DNA of 64,000 nt from Acanthacorydalis orientalis (GCA_034766995.1 CM068314.1:27744108-27808107); one strand, 5' to 3'; positions 40,666 through 57,276 are shown, counted from the stretch's first letter. Translations and numbers: made by a program. The notes: generated by a model not told the origin, from the letters alone.

Positions 40666-41694
40666 ATTATGTATTATTTGAGGGGGTTTAATTACTATTT
40701 GTTATCTAAAATTGTTTCTTTTGTATGATTTATGTATATTTATAATTAAAAAAATACCAAACAAGATAATAAATTGAAAACGTTTATGCAAATTAGCTAA
40801 ATGAAGTCAATATAAAATAAATTGAAAAAATGTACATGTGAAAAAATGAAATAGATTTTTAAAACTTACTCTATTAATTTAGTCGTTTAAGATACAGTTA
40901 TAATACGCAAGTATTAATAAATGTAAATAGGCATTAAGTATGTATTAATGCGTTTTATTTACTAAATTGTGGGTTTACAAACATACACAAATGAATACCT
41001 CTATCCATGTATCGTGTAACTGTGTCGAGACATCGTAACAAAGTTGTGATGGTGCTGTTGAAGAATCACTCATTAGTAAGTTGGTCGCGTACTGTCAGAC
41101 CACTTACGAAGCCGGTCATATGTTATTATCATTATAAAACATTGCAATATAATGTTTTGTAATTTGTTTGTGAATTGCTAGAGCTTTGTGTTTTTGCGGC
41201 ATTGTTTTTACAGAGAATTAGTTAGAATATAAATGAAGTAGTGACATATGTGCCCTGCTATATTATTAAATTATATGAAGCACTAGACTTTAAACATATT
41301 TATTACTATTTGTTTACGATATTCATTTAAAAATGATAATTTCGAAAGAGGATTCTTTAATTTATTATTAATAACACCGTAATTCATCAAAGCAATAAAA
41401 AATAAAAGTCTTATATTTGCACTTAAATCATTGAGAATTTATATTTATTGACTGAAATATTTACATAAACGTCATTTCTACAGGAATACTTTATAAGATA
41501 AACGATCATCATATAAATGATAAACGATATGATAAACATTTTCAATTATCAATAACTGTATCTAAGATTTACATTCATTTAAACTAAAACCACTTATAAT
41601 CATGATTAGTGAAAATCATGATTAGCAGAATTATTGAAAAATGGTTAAAAATCAGTAACTATTTTAAAATTTATATAAATATTTTTATCAGCGG

Positions 41695-41728
<34 letters not shown>

Positions 41729-43475
41729 GAAACTGGATGAATTACAAAAAAAAAAAACAATTTACTACAGACACGAATTAATTTGAAAGTAAACAAGACT
41801 ATTATGTGATTAATATAAAAGCTAAACCATGTTTTACGTAAAAAAAATACCCTATTCATAGTGAAAAATGTAGTTAAATTACATTTTAAAGACAAAAAAC
41901 GGAACTAGAACATAATATTACTCATTTATCAGTATTTTATGATTGTAAAATGTGTATTTAAAGTCATGACATTTTTTAGATTTTATAGGGATGTACAAAT
42001 GGTTAATAAAATTTTAATTAATATTTATATTTGCGTATGTATGTATATGTACGTGTATATTTCATTACATATACGTATATCAATTTTATTTGGTATACCT
42101 ATATCTCAGGCATGATTATTTATTTAATTCATTAATTGACATGACTATCAAATACTCTAAATACCTTTTTAAGAACAGTTTGCTAATAACAGAAATGTAT
42201 TGAACCTTCATTATTCTTTTGTAAGTTTTCAATTAGTATAAATTTAGAACATATTAACTTAAATAAAGAAGGTGATTGCCTTAAACGCTTCTTTTGAAAT
42301 CCAATCTAAGTAAAAAATTATAATTCTTAAGACACATAATGTACAACCTTTAATGTGAAATTATAACGACTTTAAATTAGCTTGGTCGTCTCGGACATTA
42401 ATTATATTATCGATAATCAGAAAACATGAAAAAATGTATCGTCGAAAGAGTACACATACAAATGTGCACACAATCTTTATTGTATTTCGTTATCTTAAGT
42501 AACTTGTCGCGCTCAGTTGTCGTGCGTGAGAATAATATACATACTTAAATACAAAACATGCAAACACACCTCAATTCACTCTAAAGACAAATCAGACGTC
42601 GTATGATTAGAATTATGTTTAGAACAGAAACGTATTAGATGTTATTAGATAAATATATTTTGGAAAAAAAACGTTTAAATAAATATTTAGAATACAGTAC
42701 AATAATAGTATTGAATTCTTATTTATAATTAAAAAACGAAAATGGATAAAAAAATGTCTGTATAAATTTGTAATATTTATATAAGAAAATATTAATACTT
42801 AAATCAAACATTTTATCATTTTTTCATTTCAGTTAATCAGTGTTGTAATAAAATATTTCCAATAATTATTTAAGTTGTACGAAGTTATTCAAAAAATGAA
42901 AAATAGCACCAAGTGACGTATTTCTTAAAGAAGGATAAATTATAGTTAATCAAATATATAAGATCAATTTAAATTATACATTTTTCGATTAAAAATAAAT
43001 AAAGAGCGTAACTTTTCTATACATTAGATTTTTCATAAATATATCCTACGATTTTAATAATTTACTTTGGTATTTTTATTCTTAAAGAAATATTGTTGTC
43101 AGTAGAACGCAGCCCACAAAAAGAGAAAAATAAATTGTTACAATAATATTTTGCCAGGTGAGAATTATTGAAATCTAGAATATTATATAAGAACGTGTAT
43201 ATATATATATATATATATATTATTTATGATTACAAATTTCAATACATTTCAAAATAATATAAATAAAAGTATTTTTATTAATTAATTAATTTATTTAATT
43301 CAAATTATATGATTTAATTTGCTAATAAATACTCAAAAACTTAAGTTTAATTATATTTTCTTAATGGAGTAATTCAGAAACCAAAATGTTACTTAGTGGA
43401 GTTTGATTTTATTTATATTGCCATTTGGGAATAAAAAATAAAATGTTAAAAACAAATTTTAAGAAGATAGGAGTG

Positions 43476-43553
<78 letters not shown>

Positions 43554-44821
43554 TATATACACATTTGGGAGTTGGTTAAAGTCGGTTCTGTTTAAAGCGG
43601 TGTATATCTAAAAGATTCACTTACGTTTTGGTTCTAACACTATCTTATGTCCACAATATGTAATAATAATGGGCAACGGCAGCGTGAGTTTGGTTAACTG
43701 GGTAGGTGAGATGTTTGATTTTCCCATGAGAGGCGCTGGAATGCAACGCGTGTTTCTGTGTATTTTTAGTTTAAATAAGAAGTATGTGTGTATGTGTGTT
43801 GATTATGTTTACGTGTGTGTGTTTTTTTAAGACTGTTTGCTAGTTAACTGATTATATAGATGATTCATAGCAAAGAGATATTTACTTTTAGTTTAAAATT
43901 GACAAACCACTCATATAGATTCATATTTTTTCACTGAAAAGAAAATAATATCTTAATAAAACACACGTGCGAAACACATTATCGCACTGAATAAAGAAAT
44001 GCTAAGTTTTCTGAGGAATCAAATTTTAATCAATAATATATATATATATATATATATAAAATTCTTTTTGATAATTTTTATCTTAATCAAACTTCAACTT
44101 ATCTAAAGTAAAATTAAACTCGCCTTTTGTGACAATCTTACATCTATATTTTTATATTTATATTACTTAAACAAATATTTCGGTAGATTGCGGTAAGGTT
44201 TTTAGAAGAATATTTGAAATATTTTAATTATTGTTGTGAAAGTATAGTTATTGTTCTAAAGTTAAAACTATTTATTTTCATACCTTTATATCTGTTTTTG
44301 TATCACTTTGTTTGAATATTTATTGTTGGATCTCTGTTAACGTAGTGGAATTTAGTGATAATGATTCAGATAATAATAGTTAATAAGTATTATAGGTTCT
44401 TTCTACTTAATTTCAGTTATCAATGGTAGCGAAATTGAAAGTTTATTATCATATGTGTTTAAAAATTGTGTTTCAGAAATATGTACTTTTTTTCAAACTG
44501 CTGATTGAAATTAAGTTAAGCGATTTATGGATTCACATTGTATTTAAAACTTGACTTTTTAAATGTTAAAATAATGGGTAACTAATATTATTTGATATTT
44601 TTTTTTAATAAAAACTGAGTTTTATTTTCTTTATATCTTTATATACTTATTTACTTAAATTAATTAATTAATTAATAACCGATTATAAAATTTGATGAAT
44701 ATATCTGACATCTTTCTATTTTTAGTACCATTTTTAGATTATTTTTGTATTAATTTAAATTTCATTTTTAAGAAAATAACTTTAAATCAGTTTTTGAAAT
44801 TAGTAAAAAAATGACAATATT

Positions 44822-44859
<38 letters not shown>

Positions 44860-45204
44860 ATGTATGTGGATGGAGGTTTTATATCCTTGTGCAGAAATGT
44901 AGAATTTACAATTATATTAATGAATTTTTTTCGTGTTGAACACAAGATTTCTTTATACACACCTTCAGAATCCTGGCAGCATGTTTAATATTTACCTCTA
45001 AAGTTTACTATGCACGCCACTATCTGTGGGAAGACGATAATATATTCTTAAAAAGGCAATATTTACTATGTTTGATTTTTGTGAATGGTACACATAATGA
45101 TGAGTAAAGAGGAAAAAAGACCGTTGGCATTATGATAATTATAAAAATAAATATATGCACACATTTTATCAATCTTATGAATGAAAAAATATGAATATAA
45201 AATT

Positions 45205-45275
<71 letters not shown>

Positions 45276-45384
45276 GACATTTTATCATGTATTTTAAATA
45301 TTGTTATCATAATGAAAAATGTGAAAAATTAATAAAAAAAATATTATTGGTGATCACTGTATATACACACACATACACACACAC

Positions 45385-45440
<56 letters not shown>

Positions 45441-45676
45441 TGAGAAATTGTAACGTTAAAATAAATATTTGTAAAAATATATCTTTGTATACATAAAAAA
45501 TAATTCCGTCGTAAAATTTTCGTAAAACATTTTTTTTTTATTTTTCGTGCAGACGCCCTCACAACTCCGTTCTCGTTACACTCCCTAAGTAGCACATTAA
45601 CTATTTCCATTTCCGATCATCAATGACTGTTTAATGGATATTGCTGGGTCTTTGTTCTGATTGGTTGACATCGGTC

Positions 45677-45710
<34 letters not shown>

Positions 45711-45847
45711 CTCTTTCTCGGTGTACAAAGAAAGAGGTGTATACGATTTCAATGTAAAAATGATCACATTTATTCAAAATATCTATATTCATATCTGTTT
45801 ATCTATCAGTCTCTCTCTTTCTCCATTTCTTTCTTTCTTTCTTTCTG

Positions 45848-45920
<73 letters not shown>
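45677..45920. repeat. Inverted pair of compound microsatellites (TA)n(GA)n ... (TC)n(TA)n
   Basis: A (TA)n(GA)n tract at 45677-45710 is followed about 130 bp later by (TC)n, (TTTC)n, (TC)n and (TA)n up to about 45920. The second is the reverse complement arrangement of the first, so the segment could form a hairpin with a loop of about 120 bases. Confidence 0.85.
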
Positions 45921-45921
<1 letters not shown>

Positions 45922-46559
45922 AGAGGGCAGTTGAAAAATTTCTCATATGAGTTTGTAACTCTTAAATCATTTGAGATATTGAGATGAAACAAAAAAAGAA
46001 TGAAAATTTAGAATGTAACCTTTCAAAAGGAGTATTAGGTTGTATCGCCATTATCAATGCATTTCTAGTAACGTGCAAGAAGTTTCTTAAAGGAATACAT
46101 GATTTATTCATAGACATTTTATCTACAATCATGTAAAGATGAGTGTTTATAAAGAAATATTACTGTAGTTATAATAGCATGCATGTGATAGGTTTTGAAG
46201 AAAGTTTAACATTAATTAAAAAAATTAACATTGAATAAAAAAGAATATTTCGTTGTTGTTTCACATTAATTAAAGTCTATATGTGAATTTATACGCGTAA
46301 ACCACATAATTATCAATAAAAATATAATAATTAACAATCGACTGTAATAATTAATACGAACATTTCACAAATGCTCAAAGTATATAATTAAGTATTTATT
46401 ATTATTAATACTGGTATATTTAACTCCGCAGTTTTTCTGACCGTAGGTTTTTCTCTACTGTAAAGAAAACGTGACATAATATTCAATCGGTGAACTTTTT
46501 AATCTCACGTTTTACGTACGAAAACGTGATGTGTATATGGTAATTAACAGGAGAATTCT

Positions 46560-46880
46560 AATAGCGCAAAAGGTAGGCTATAACAAAACAGAATATTATC
46601 TCTTACGTTAGACGCATGCTGCACCACTGGCTGTAATTGCGAGGTACGATAATTGCCACTTAAGATATTAAATGCGGAATGCATGTTTTATGGGTATGCC
46701 GGAATGTTTCTTTGCATGTCTACCTACACGTTCTTTTCATTATTGTTATTGCAATATGACGGATTATAATAATGCAATTGATTCGTATTAATACGTTTAT
46801 TAAATTAGATGGGCAAGCTTTGGTGCCAGCTGTCAGTTTTTTTGTGCATTTTAATCGATCAATTAATTTCTCTGTCGATA
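46560..46880. other. Candidate conserved noncoding segment
   Basis: Complex, non-repetitive sequence of balanced composition (tgcaccactggctgtaattg, ttggtgccagctgtcag, ttttaatcgatcaattaatt) in an otherwise AT-simple region. Homeodomain-like TAAT cores and an E-box-like cagctg are present. Conservation is only inferred. Confidence 0.2.
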
Positions 46881-47320
46881 AGGTCATACATAAGTATTGA
46901 TTGATCGCTTGAAGATGCTTAAACTTTCGATTCTTTTGAAGTATCGGCAAGGAAGTAAAAAAGATGTACATGTACTAGAATATTTTTTTCTGAAGTTTTT
47001 TTGATGTTGAGCGAAGATTTGCATCTGGATTTTATGAAAAGTTTCTGTCTTTTTTGCCCTTTATTGTAAACAATATACGTTCTCTTCTAAATCTTGTTTT
47101 AAATGAACATATGCTGTCTTAGGTGGAATGAAAAATTAATAATTATATTATTTTGCATGTTAATTATAACTGAACAAGCAGAGAACATATCTTTGTATTC
47201 TTGACAAAAGACCACATTTTTATTACTGAAATCAGTTTGAAAGCCATCTTTTGTGAATGTAATAAAGTTAATATTTTTCAGAGCACAAAACTCAAAAACC
47301 ATATGTTAATTAATTCAAAC

Positions 47321-47370
<50 letters not shown>

Positions 47371-47738
47371 CAATACACTCTTATTTCTGGACAAACAAAT
47401 AATAATATATTTGCAAATAAATTTCAAAATGTTCGTGTTCGTACACCTCTATTCATTTATCAATCCTTGTAACTCACTGAGTAATATAAATTCTATATGT
47501 ATTATCTTTCCAATACTCTCAAAAATTTTTTGATTACTTACTCCTATGGTAGTAAAAATAAATATTACTTCTTTACTGATTTATATAATATTTATTTATT
47601 TGTAAATTATATATATATATATATGTATGTATGTATGAATGTGTGTGTTCATGCAAATTTGTACACCATGTATTATATTTGAAAATATTAAATTGTTTAT
47701 ATTTTATTTATTTTTTTTGAATACATAAATTTAATCTA

Positions 47739-47783
<45 letters not shown>

Positions 47784-48740
47784 ATTAATCAAAATTTCTT
47801 GTATCCTAAGGATTCCAACATATTACTTTGAAAACTACTGATATAATTTATCAATACAGATTTAATATTGAATGGATTGGTAACAACCATAGAGTTTTTG
47901 TGGAATTGAATGTTAAAAAATATGTTGATTATGGAATGAATTGGTAATAACAGTAGCTAGCTAAAAGTGTAATGGTATTTTACCTTTTCTTATTTTTTAT
48001 GTTTATTTTTTGGGTACAAACTTTTACTCAATTATTTGACGTTTGTGTCGTTCTAATTTGGGAAAAAGACAAAAATTCCTTCATAATGAACCATTACCTT
48101 TCCCTTATTTGATTTTAAATTAATGATAATAAGACATAAGATATAAAAATGGACATTTTATCTAGGTTTACTAATTTTTCAAGCTTTCTTGACCTCATAA
48201 ACAATTTTTATGGCATATGAAAATTATGTAGCTTACATTTGGCATAAAGTAATTGAAATATTCACTCTTTCAATATTGAATAATTGATTTTTAACTCTTC
48301 AATAAAATTTACATATTCTTATGATAAAAAATATATTGAAAGTGATCATCTTATGAATCTAAATGTATTGGTTTATTTTGAAATGTGTATTCTTTTAAAA
48401 AATACATAAAAATAGATACATGTGTGTTTAATAGCCACGAAAAGTTTGGAGAAAATAATTTACATTAAAAACAACATTTTAAATGTCGTTTTCAATGTAC
48501 ATCACCTTTCTAAAACTGTATCAAGAGTTATAAACGGTTACGTTTAAAAATTATTACAAGCAATAGTGTATAAACATTGATTCAGCACGAATTATTGTTT
48601 TAGTATAAAATAGCATTATCATTTTAAGTAATTAGTTGTTCATGTAAAAGTAACAAATAGTAATAACCGTTTTTGAAAGTTTAAAATATATGAAAAGAAT
48701 ATATTTTTTAGTACAGGTCATTGTATTTTTTAACAATTTG

Positions 48741-48792
<52 letters not shown>

Positions 48793-48992
48793 CATGTACA
48801 CTTAAGTAACAAGTATTTATATAAAGTTACAATTTGTAAAGGTATACTTTTGTATAAAAAATATTGCATTTTTTTTGTAATTTTATTCACAAAACTGTAA
48901 AGTTTTTTCATAAGGTGTAAAATATTAAAATAAATAATGATACATATGTATATTAGTTATTAATATTATAGAATGTACACTTACGTTGATGC

Positions 48993-49048
<56 letters not shown>

Positions 49049-49575
49049 TGTAGATGTTAATTACAACTACATACTGTATAAACACAATAATAATAATCAC
49101 AAGATGATGATGCATCGTAAATTTCTCCGTGCACGTTTTTGTTTCACAATAAATGCAAAATTAATGAATTGTGATTGAATAACCTACAGCTATAGATACC
49201 TATAAAATTATATGTTTTAAATCAGAACTCCTGTAAGTTACAAGATGATTGTTTTTCATATCAATATTAATTATAGAGTAATTCTTACTTTTGATAAATG
49301 AAATATGTATAACATTAGATTCTATAATTAATATTTAGTTGTGGTTGCGTGTTCTAACTCAAGAGGAATTACTTATGACAGCTTGTGTCAGAAATAGTTT
49401 AAATTATTTTTTTATCATTTTTAATAAATTTTTGTAATTGTGTAATATTTATTAAAATACAAAAAGGTTTTAACTTGAGCACAGTTGTGATTCAATTTTA
49501 TAACTCAGTTTAAAAGCGAATTCTATACGTATCAAATATTGTCATTCGTTCATAATAAAATCCAAAACGAGAAAA

Positions 49576-49625
<50 letters not shown>

Positions 49626-50824
49626 AAATATACATTTTAAGAAAATGTACTCAAAAATGTATTCTAACGTTAATGTAATATAATTATTTTCTTATAAGTT
49701 TATGTATTGATTGTTATTGTACTTGGTTAGGTGAAAGTCTATAACAGAATAGTTTTATTTTTACTCATTTTTTTAGTTATTCGCTACAATATTAATTTAA
49801 GAGAACTCGTATTTTATGTTTAATTGCAATGCAATATTCTGTGGTGGAGTAATTCTATTTTGGAATTGAAATTAGTTATATTAAATATTTTAAAAGTAAT
49901 ATATTCACTAGAAACATAATTTATTTGTATTAATTATCAATTAAAACATTTCATTTTTAACTAAAAATGAATTCGTTTATCTGCCTTTGTAAAAAGAATT
50001 TAAATTTTATCTGAGAGAAATGAATTTAACAAAATATAATTTATTTTTATAATCGACGTGTTCATCATAGCATTTCTTTGCGAAAAGAGAATTTTCTTAT
50101 TTAATTAGTGATGAAGTCATGTATTAAAATAATTCATTTTTAGACCAACAATTAATCAATAAAAAGTTGATGTTCTAAAGTGAACGTTTAAAAACATAGT
50201 AATAAGTATAAAATATTTCGTATTCTTTTTTAAATGTACGGTATAGATAATTGGATTAGACTTTTATCTATTTATTTTTCAGTGAACGGTTTGAACATTT
50301 GCGACTTTCCGGTAATATTAATATGCCACAGAAACACGGATTAGACTGATAATATACGTTCGTCGAGTAGCAAATAATGTTCACCACATCGTCGAATTAA
50401 AAATAAAGAGATAATATAATTCAGTAACACTTATTCATTATTAAATGTATTCGATTCTAATAAATATTTCATAATATTAAAACTGATCACTGCGCTTTTA
50501 TTACACGTGTTTGACGAAGAAAGAGGTAATTTTAATTTTTGAATATACTGACGGAATATTAGATTTATCGATATGTTTAAAAAAAGTTCCTATTGTTACG
50601 GCTAAATTAGCATAACGTATTACATGTATTATATAAGAAATATATTTCGACTTATCTTTAAAAGAACTTTTATGAGCATTGACAAACAGTGACAAATTAA
50701 ACAGGTATTTTAAACATAAAAGCGTGTCAAATATTACATTTTAGTATAAAAAACTAATTAAAACGATAACAAATCAAAACCTATTAGTAAATTCATAAGT
50801 TACATCTATGTCTACACACACATC

Positions 50825-50886
<62 letters not shown>

Positions 50887-51101
50887 GCAAATATATGACT
50901 TTATTGATAAATTAGGCATTAAAAATATTAACTATAGAATTTGTCAAAATATTGATCGAAATGATTACCAACAGGTGTGTTTGCAATTATGTTTTCTTGA
51001 TATGGTGTTTATTACACATTGAATTTTATATAGATACATATACACATACAAAAATGTATATACGCACACACATTCATACTCATACTCATCCACACACACA
51101 C

Positions 51102-51157
<56 letters not shown>

Positions 51158-51894
51158 ATAAATGAAAAACTTTTTTTTTATAATAAGTTATGATGAATAT
51201 TACATTAGAAGGTATATTTAACGTTAAATTGTTAAAAAAAAAATTTTTAATGAAGTTGAATTAAAGTATTCAAATCAATAGAATAAAAATTATATGTTAT
51301 TGAATTGAAAAATATTTTTTTTAATAAAAAAATGTTAATTTTCGAGTTTACGATTTTTTTTCATGAATTTTCGGGAAATGTGATTCGTGTTATCGTGTTA
51401 GTATCTTCATATGTTCGATCTTCCCTCGGGGATGAAATCACCCCGAAACCAATCTCTGTTCTCATATTGTGTATTCTCGTTAATTATTTGAATCAGTTAT
51501 TTTTATGATTAGTTTTTCGACAGAATTTAAAAAAAGTTTAAAATATTTTACTTCAAATGAAATATGAGGAGAACTTAGTGAATTAAAAATATAAATATTC
51601 TATAAAACATAATACATTTGGTAGAAGATTTTAGGATATATATTCAATTTCATCAAGTTATGATTTCATTTATTTTTTTGGATTAAAAGAACTGTGTCAA
51701 TTAATATTTTATTGATTTTAGATTTTCAAAAAAAGATATACTTTATAGTGTTTTTATCGTCTAGCCAATAAATAGTAGATTTTAAACAAATTCCAATGAA
51801 AACTTTTAAATTTAATATTTATGTGCCATATAGTTGTAATATGGTTATTTTTAAATGTTACTTAATAAAATATTGTAATATTTCTTTTATATCG

Positions 51895-51959
<65 letters not shown>

Positions 51960-53080
51960 GCGACACTAGAAGGCGTAGTTATGACGTATAAAACATTTAA
52001 TCTGGCAAATAAATTAGAGCCAGTCAGTGTTTACAGTCTGATATGTCGACTGAATGAATCCTGGATTTTTTTAAAGTGGCCACTTCAGTGCTTTATATAT
52101 GCACATACTGATATATACAGAGCCGATGCTTGAGCAGAACGTTTATTTTATTTATTTATCGTTTATTTAATTTGATACAACATGATGAACGTTTTACGAT
52201 AGTATAATTAATGACTATATAAATGTTTTAGAAATCCCCTAGCAATAGATTATTTCGAATTAAATGCAGGTTGTAATCCAGTAATATATAAATGAAAAAA
52301 ATACTTTTTATAGATTACTGAAAAAAATATATAATGTGATGCAATTATCTGAAGTTGGTTTCAATTTTATCTGTTTTAATTGCAATAAATTTGAAGTGAT
52401 GAAATAAGTAGAACAGTGTTTCACACTTGCTCAATTGATTGATAAACATTTGAAATGGTACAATTATGATAATATGATGAATATACTAAATATTTTCTTT
52501 GTTTTCCTTGACTTGATCACTTACTTCTTTACGTAGTAGTTATAAAGCAAGATGACATTAAGACCAAAAACAAAAATATTGCATAAACTACCTTACATGT
52601 ATGAAAGAAAATTATTTCAATTTATTTAAAAATGATTATTATAGAATTTTTAATCAAGAATCTTTTCAACTGTTTCATTGAGAAAATGCTTAACCTTTAT
52701 TTGTGCTATATATAAATGATCTTTCTATAAACATTTTCTTAACTTATATAGTTATTTTCTTTAGAATATCAACAAAAAAATACATTAGTTTTTTATGAAA
52801 ATTTATTACAAACCAACCACATAATATTCTAGTATAATTTTTATTTATAATAAAAGTGTAAAAAAATCCTAGTATTTATTAAATAAAATAAATTAATTAA
52901 TTAATAATTTGAAGTCATATTTTTATTTTACTTTTTTAGAAATTTGAACCTTATGGTTTTTTTTGCTTACAAAACATATTACTGTAACTTTTTGTATTTT
53001 AACTATTCTAAAAAAAAATTTCTAGTATTATTCGAGTTGGACATATTGAATTTCAAACAAAAAATTTAATTATCACGTTC

Positions 53081-53117
<37 letters not shown>

Positions 53118-53235
53118 TACCTTTTTAAAAGAATATTAATACATTAACAATAATACATGAAATGAAAAAAAAAATAAAATAATAAATATAAACATTATTT
53201 TATATATGGCAGGTTAAATTTTCATGATTTCTATG

Positions 53236-53280
<45 letters not shown>

Positions 53281-54491
53281 GCTCTTTTTATTAATTATTA
53301 TTTTTATCTTTCTTGATTGGTAGGTGTTATTCATTCTTGAATGGTAACTAATCAAATATTGTATGTTAGCATAAAAAGAAATGAAAGTTTAGATTTATGT
53401 TATGAGTATACATGTATTATATGTACGAGTATACACGTACATGAAGTTTTTTAGTTCTCAATTGATATCTTTTTAACAGACTAACAGTTTACTTGCATAT
53501 TTTTAATATACTAGTTATTCAACTTGAATTATATTTATCAGAATTTATATCTCGTCCTTTGAACGAATGCTTTTAATAAATCTGCCACGGGCTTAAATTT
53601 AATAACATAATGTCAACTTTTTTACTGCAGAAATGTTCAATATAAACTTTAATCTCACCTTAAGTGTTTGTTTGATATATGCAATTATAGAGTAAGTTGA
53701 CATATAAACACTTTTGTAGTATTTGAAGTAGTTCAGCCTTAGGTAAAGTATACAAAAAAGTACGAAGTTTTTAATCACGAAAACAAATAATTATAGAGAT
53801 TTCAGTTGTGTTAATATTTTTTTATTGAATTTAGATATTTTTAACATTACATTATCAATCATTTATTTTTGTTGTTCATTTTTATATGCAGTATAACAAA
53901 AAATATTAAGAAATTAAAAACAACATTTTCTATTTGTGACAGTTATATTATTATTATAGTAGTTTTATGTGAACACTTTATGAATAATTTATAATTTCAA
54001 TAGTGATTCGATATTCGGTGTCTTTTTATGAAAATTCATAAACACCCACATTCATTTTAAAATAACATTATTTATGAATCATAAACAATCTAGAAAAATA
54101 AAATTTAGTGCATACGAGCACTTAAATATTTTAATGCTTCTATAAAAATCGTGTAACAACAGATTATAAAAAAATGGCGCAATAAAGTGTTTTCACGAAT
54201 TTACAAATCATGACTGCGTGAAATGGTTTATATATTACAAATAAATGTTATAATCGGCTTTATAATAAAAGCAAATGTACTTCTGAGAAAAGTCATATCG
54301 ACTAAATCGATACCCACACATAAAATGCTTTTGTTACTTTTGTTGCCGCTCATGACACAAACTATTATTGTTTTTTTGTAAATGGAAATTCAGAATATAT
54401 CACGATACACATAGGCGTTCTAATTTAGTTTACTTTTAGGGATTTATTTTTGATTATTATAATTTTTTTTACCGTTCGGTATTTAAATTAC

Positions 54492-54553
<62 letters not shown>

Positions 54554-55227
54554 GAGTATATATATATATATATGTATAAATGTTCATGTATATTTGATGT
54601 ATAAACATTTTTTCTTAGCAAATTTGTTGAAGGAAAAATCTCATTTGGGAATATTCTTTGAAAAGATAGAATTGTTGTAAAGTAAATAATGTCTTCAGTT
54701 TCACATATTTTCATATTTTTTTTAAATTTCTGTTAAAAGGTGTCTATATTTAAAAATTGATTTACATTTCATGCTTTTTTCAAATTACGTTTGATGTGCT
54801 CTGTATGTTCATGCATTTTTTTATTTTGATTTTATTAGGTTAGTTGATTTCTATTGTTGGAATAATTTCTATTTGTTGGAATAATTTTAATGTATGGTTT
54901 AGGGTTAACTAACATTCGAAAATTATAAACATATTTTACAATTTATTAAAAATGAGTAATTTATTATTATTTATATACTTGAATATTTACCTCTGAAATA
55001 AAGCAATGATAGAAGAATGTATCTGAACTGTCAGCCAACCAGTTGTTTTAGTATAATTGGCACTTTATTAATAGCACAATGTCATCTGCAAAATGTAGAT
55101 GATTCAAATACTTTCATTGTATTTTATTATTTGTGTGTTTTGAATGTTACGTTTTAAATAATTCCTCTACAAATATATACGTTTGGAAATAGGTTATTTC
55201 AGGAAAGCATTATGTGAGGCAATGTGT

Positions 55228-55291
<64 letters not shown>

Positions 55292-55552
55292 TAACGAGTG
55301 GAGAAAACATTTATTTAAATTCAGCTAATGTTTTCGAAACTTGAATCAAAATTTATGATCTATGTTGTGAAACAATTATTTCCTACAGATATTTTTGCTA
55401 CTTGTAAGAAACCATACGGTGGGCACTTACACGGTATTATGTTTCGTTTATAACTGGCATACCCCTAATTATTATTTACAATAAAGAAACTTGAAATGTC
55501 AGCACAAATTGTTTTATTTTAAATTAAAAAATTGCGTCCTTATTGGAAAATC

Positions 55553-55623
<71 letters not shown>

Positions 55624-56063
55624 TATGTATAGAGAGAGAGTATATATTAAGTGTTCTGTAAAGTATTTATGAAGAGAAAAATATGATTTTGTGATATATA
55701 TGTATATATATATATTTATAATAAATTCTTAAATTTTCTGAGGATTGCATTTTTTATTTTATTGTAACAAACGTTACTAAAAAGAAAATGAATTCTTTTG
55801 TCTATAATTTTTCCGTTAAATAAAGAAAGTAATTTCTTATGTTTTTTTTTATCTGTATTTTTCGTAGTGGCTAAATAATTTAATTTATGTCTTTTGATAT
55901 AATTTTATTACATTTTCATATCACATAGATATTAAATATTAAAGGTATTTTATAATTTAATTTTAATATAAATGAAATTTGAAAGTAGATATTTGTGATA
56001 AAAAATTGTTGAAGATGACAAGCTTTTTGTCTACTTAAAACTTTCTTTTGTTTATTTCTGAAT

Positions 56064-56108
<45 letters not shown>

Positions 56109-56167
56109 TATAAAATTAATTTAAGGACAATATAACAACAAAATAAGTAAATCAATTTATAAAAAAT

Positions 56168-56503
56168 ATGACAAGTAATGAGAAGAATACATTGAATAGA
56201 CGTAATGAATTGTTCAATTCGGCCGAAATACTTTACTCGTTTATGTATTATTTTTTTTTAATTGCTTTCACTCGTGTTAACTTACAGCAGTGTGCCTTTA
56301 GCTTAAATAAAACGCAAAGTTGTCTTAAGCAAGGTAGAGCGCGCGCGGCAAACGTCATATATTGTAGACTCATGACTAATGGAATCGTGCTGTTAAATAG
56401 GATTAAACTAACTTGTGGGTGTAGACGCGTTTTTCGGCTAATGACTTCATTAATATTTCATGTTGGTCGACATAATATAATGGGTGAACGCAGCTACTGG
56501 TAA
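56168..56503 (+). other. Open frame of 111 codons in a GC-richer patch, doubtful
   Basis: ATG at 56168; the peptide has a hydrophobic segment (SFMYYFFLIAF) and a Cys/Arg-rich second half (LTCGCRRVFRL). The patch includes gtagagcgcgcgcggcaaac. No homology was recognised, and the composition suggests chance opening in locally GC-richer DNA. Confidence 0.15.
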
Positions 56504-57276
56504 TGCTTGTTCACATACTGTTAGATATTTGAATGCTTTTAACATAATATATCAATGCTCTCTAGTGTTGTTGTTAAGTGGTCGTTTAAAAATGATACAG
56601 GCTCTCTCATTGATAAAAAAATTTGAGACGAGACTTTTTCTTATATAGATCATATATTTTTTATGAGGACTTCTTTATTGTATTATCTAAACGTATATTC
56701 ACTTCCTCGTTCTGTTTCTTAATTCTGTTAGAATCAAAAGAAGTATCCAATTAAAATATAGAAATTATATAATAAAAGTATACATTCTCAACTATGAAAC
56801 TTGTATCTTTAAGAGGCAACAATACACATTTTATGCATTATTCCGGATTTAAAGTTTCATATTAGTATTTTATATTCAAAGCAATACTTTTTAAAGAAAT
56901 ATATTTTTAAATTTAAATTTCGAGCAATTTAAAAATGTTTATATAATATGGTTATTAAATAATATTACTTATTTAATTTAATTAACACAATGTATTTTCG
57001 AGTTTATGAAAAAAATAATTAGATCGTTATTATTTATCATAAACAATGTATAAATAAAGAATTAATTTGATTTGTCAATGACCTGAAATTTCTTTAGAAA
57101 AATAATCTAATACGAAGATAATCAGTTTTATATTATCTCTGTGCTAAATTGATTTAATACGCATTTTTATTAATATTATCTAAATGATCAGTTTTTTTTA
57201 TTAGACTTGGTACTTCACATACAGACATGCACACGTAAGCGCGTACACAGGCGTACACACACACGCATACACACAC

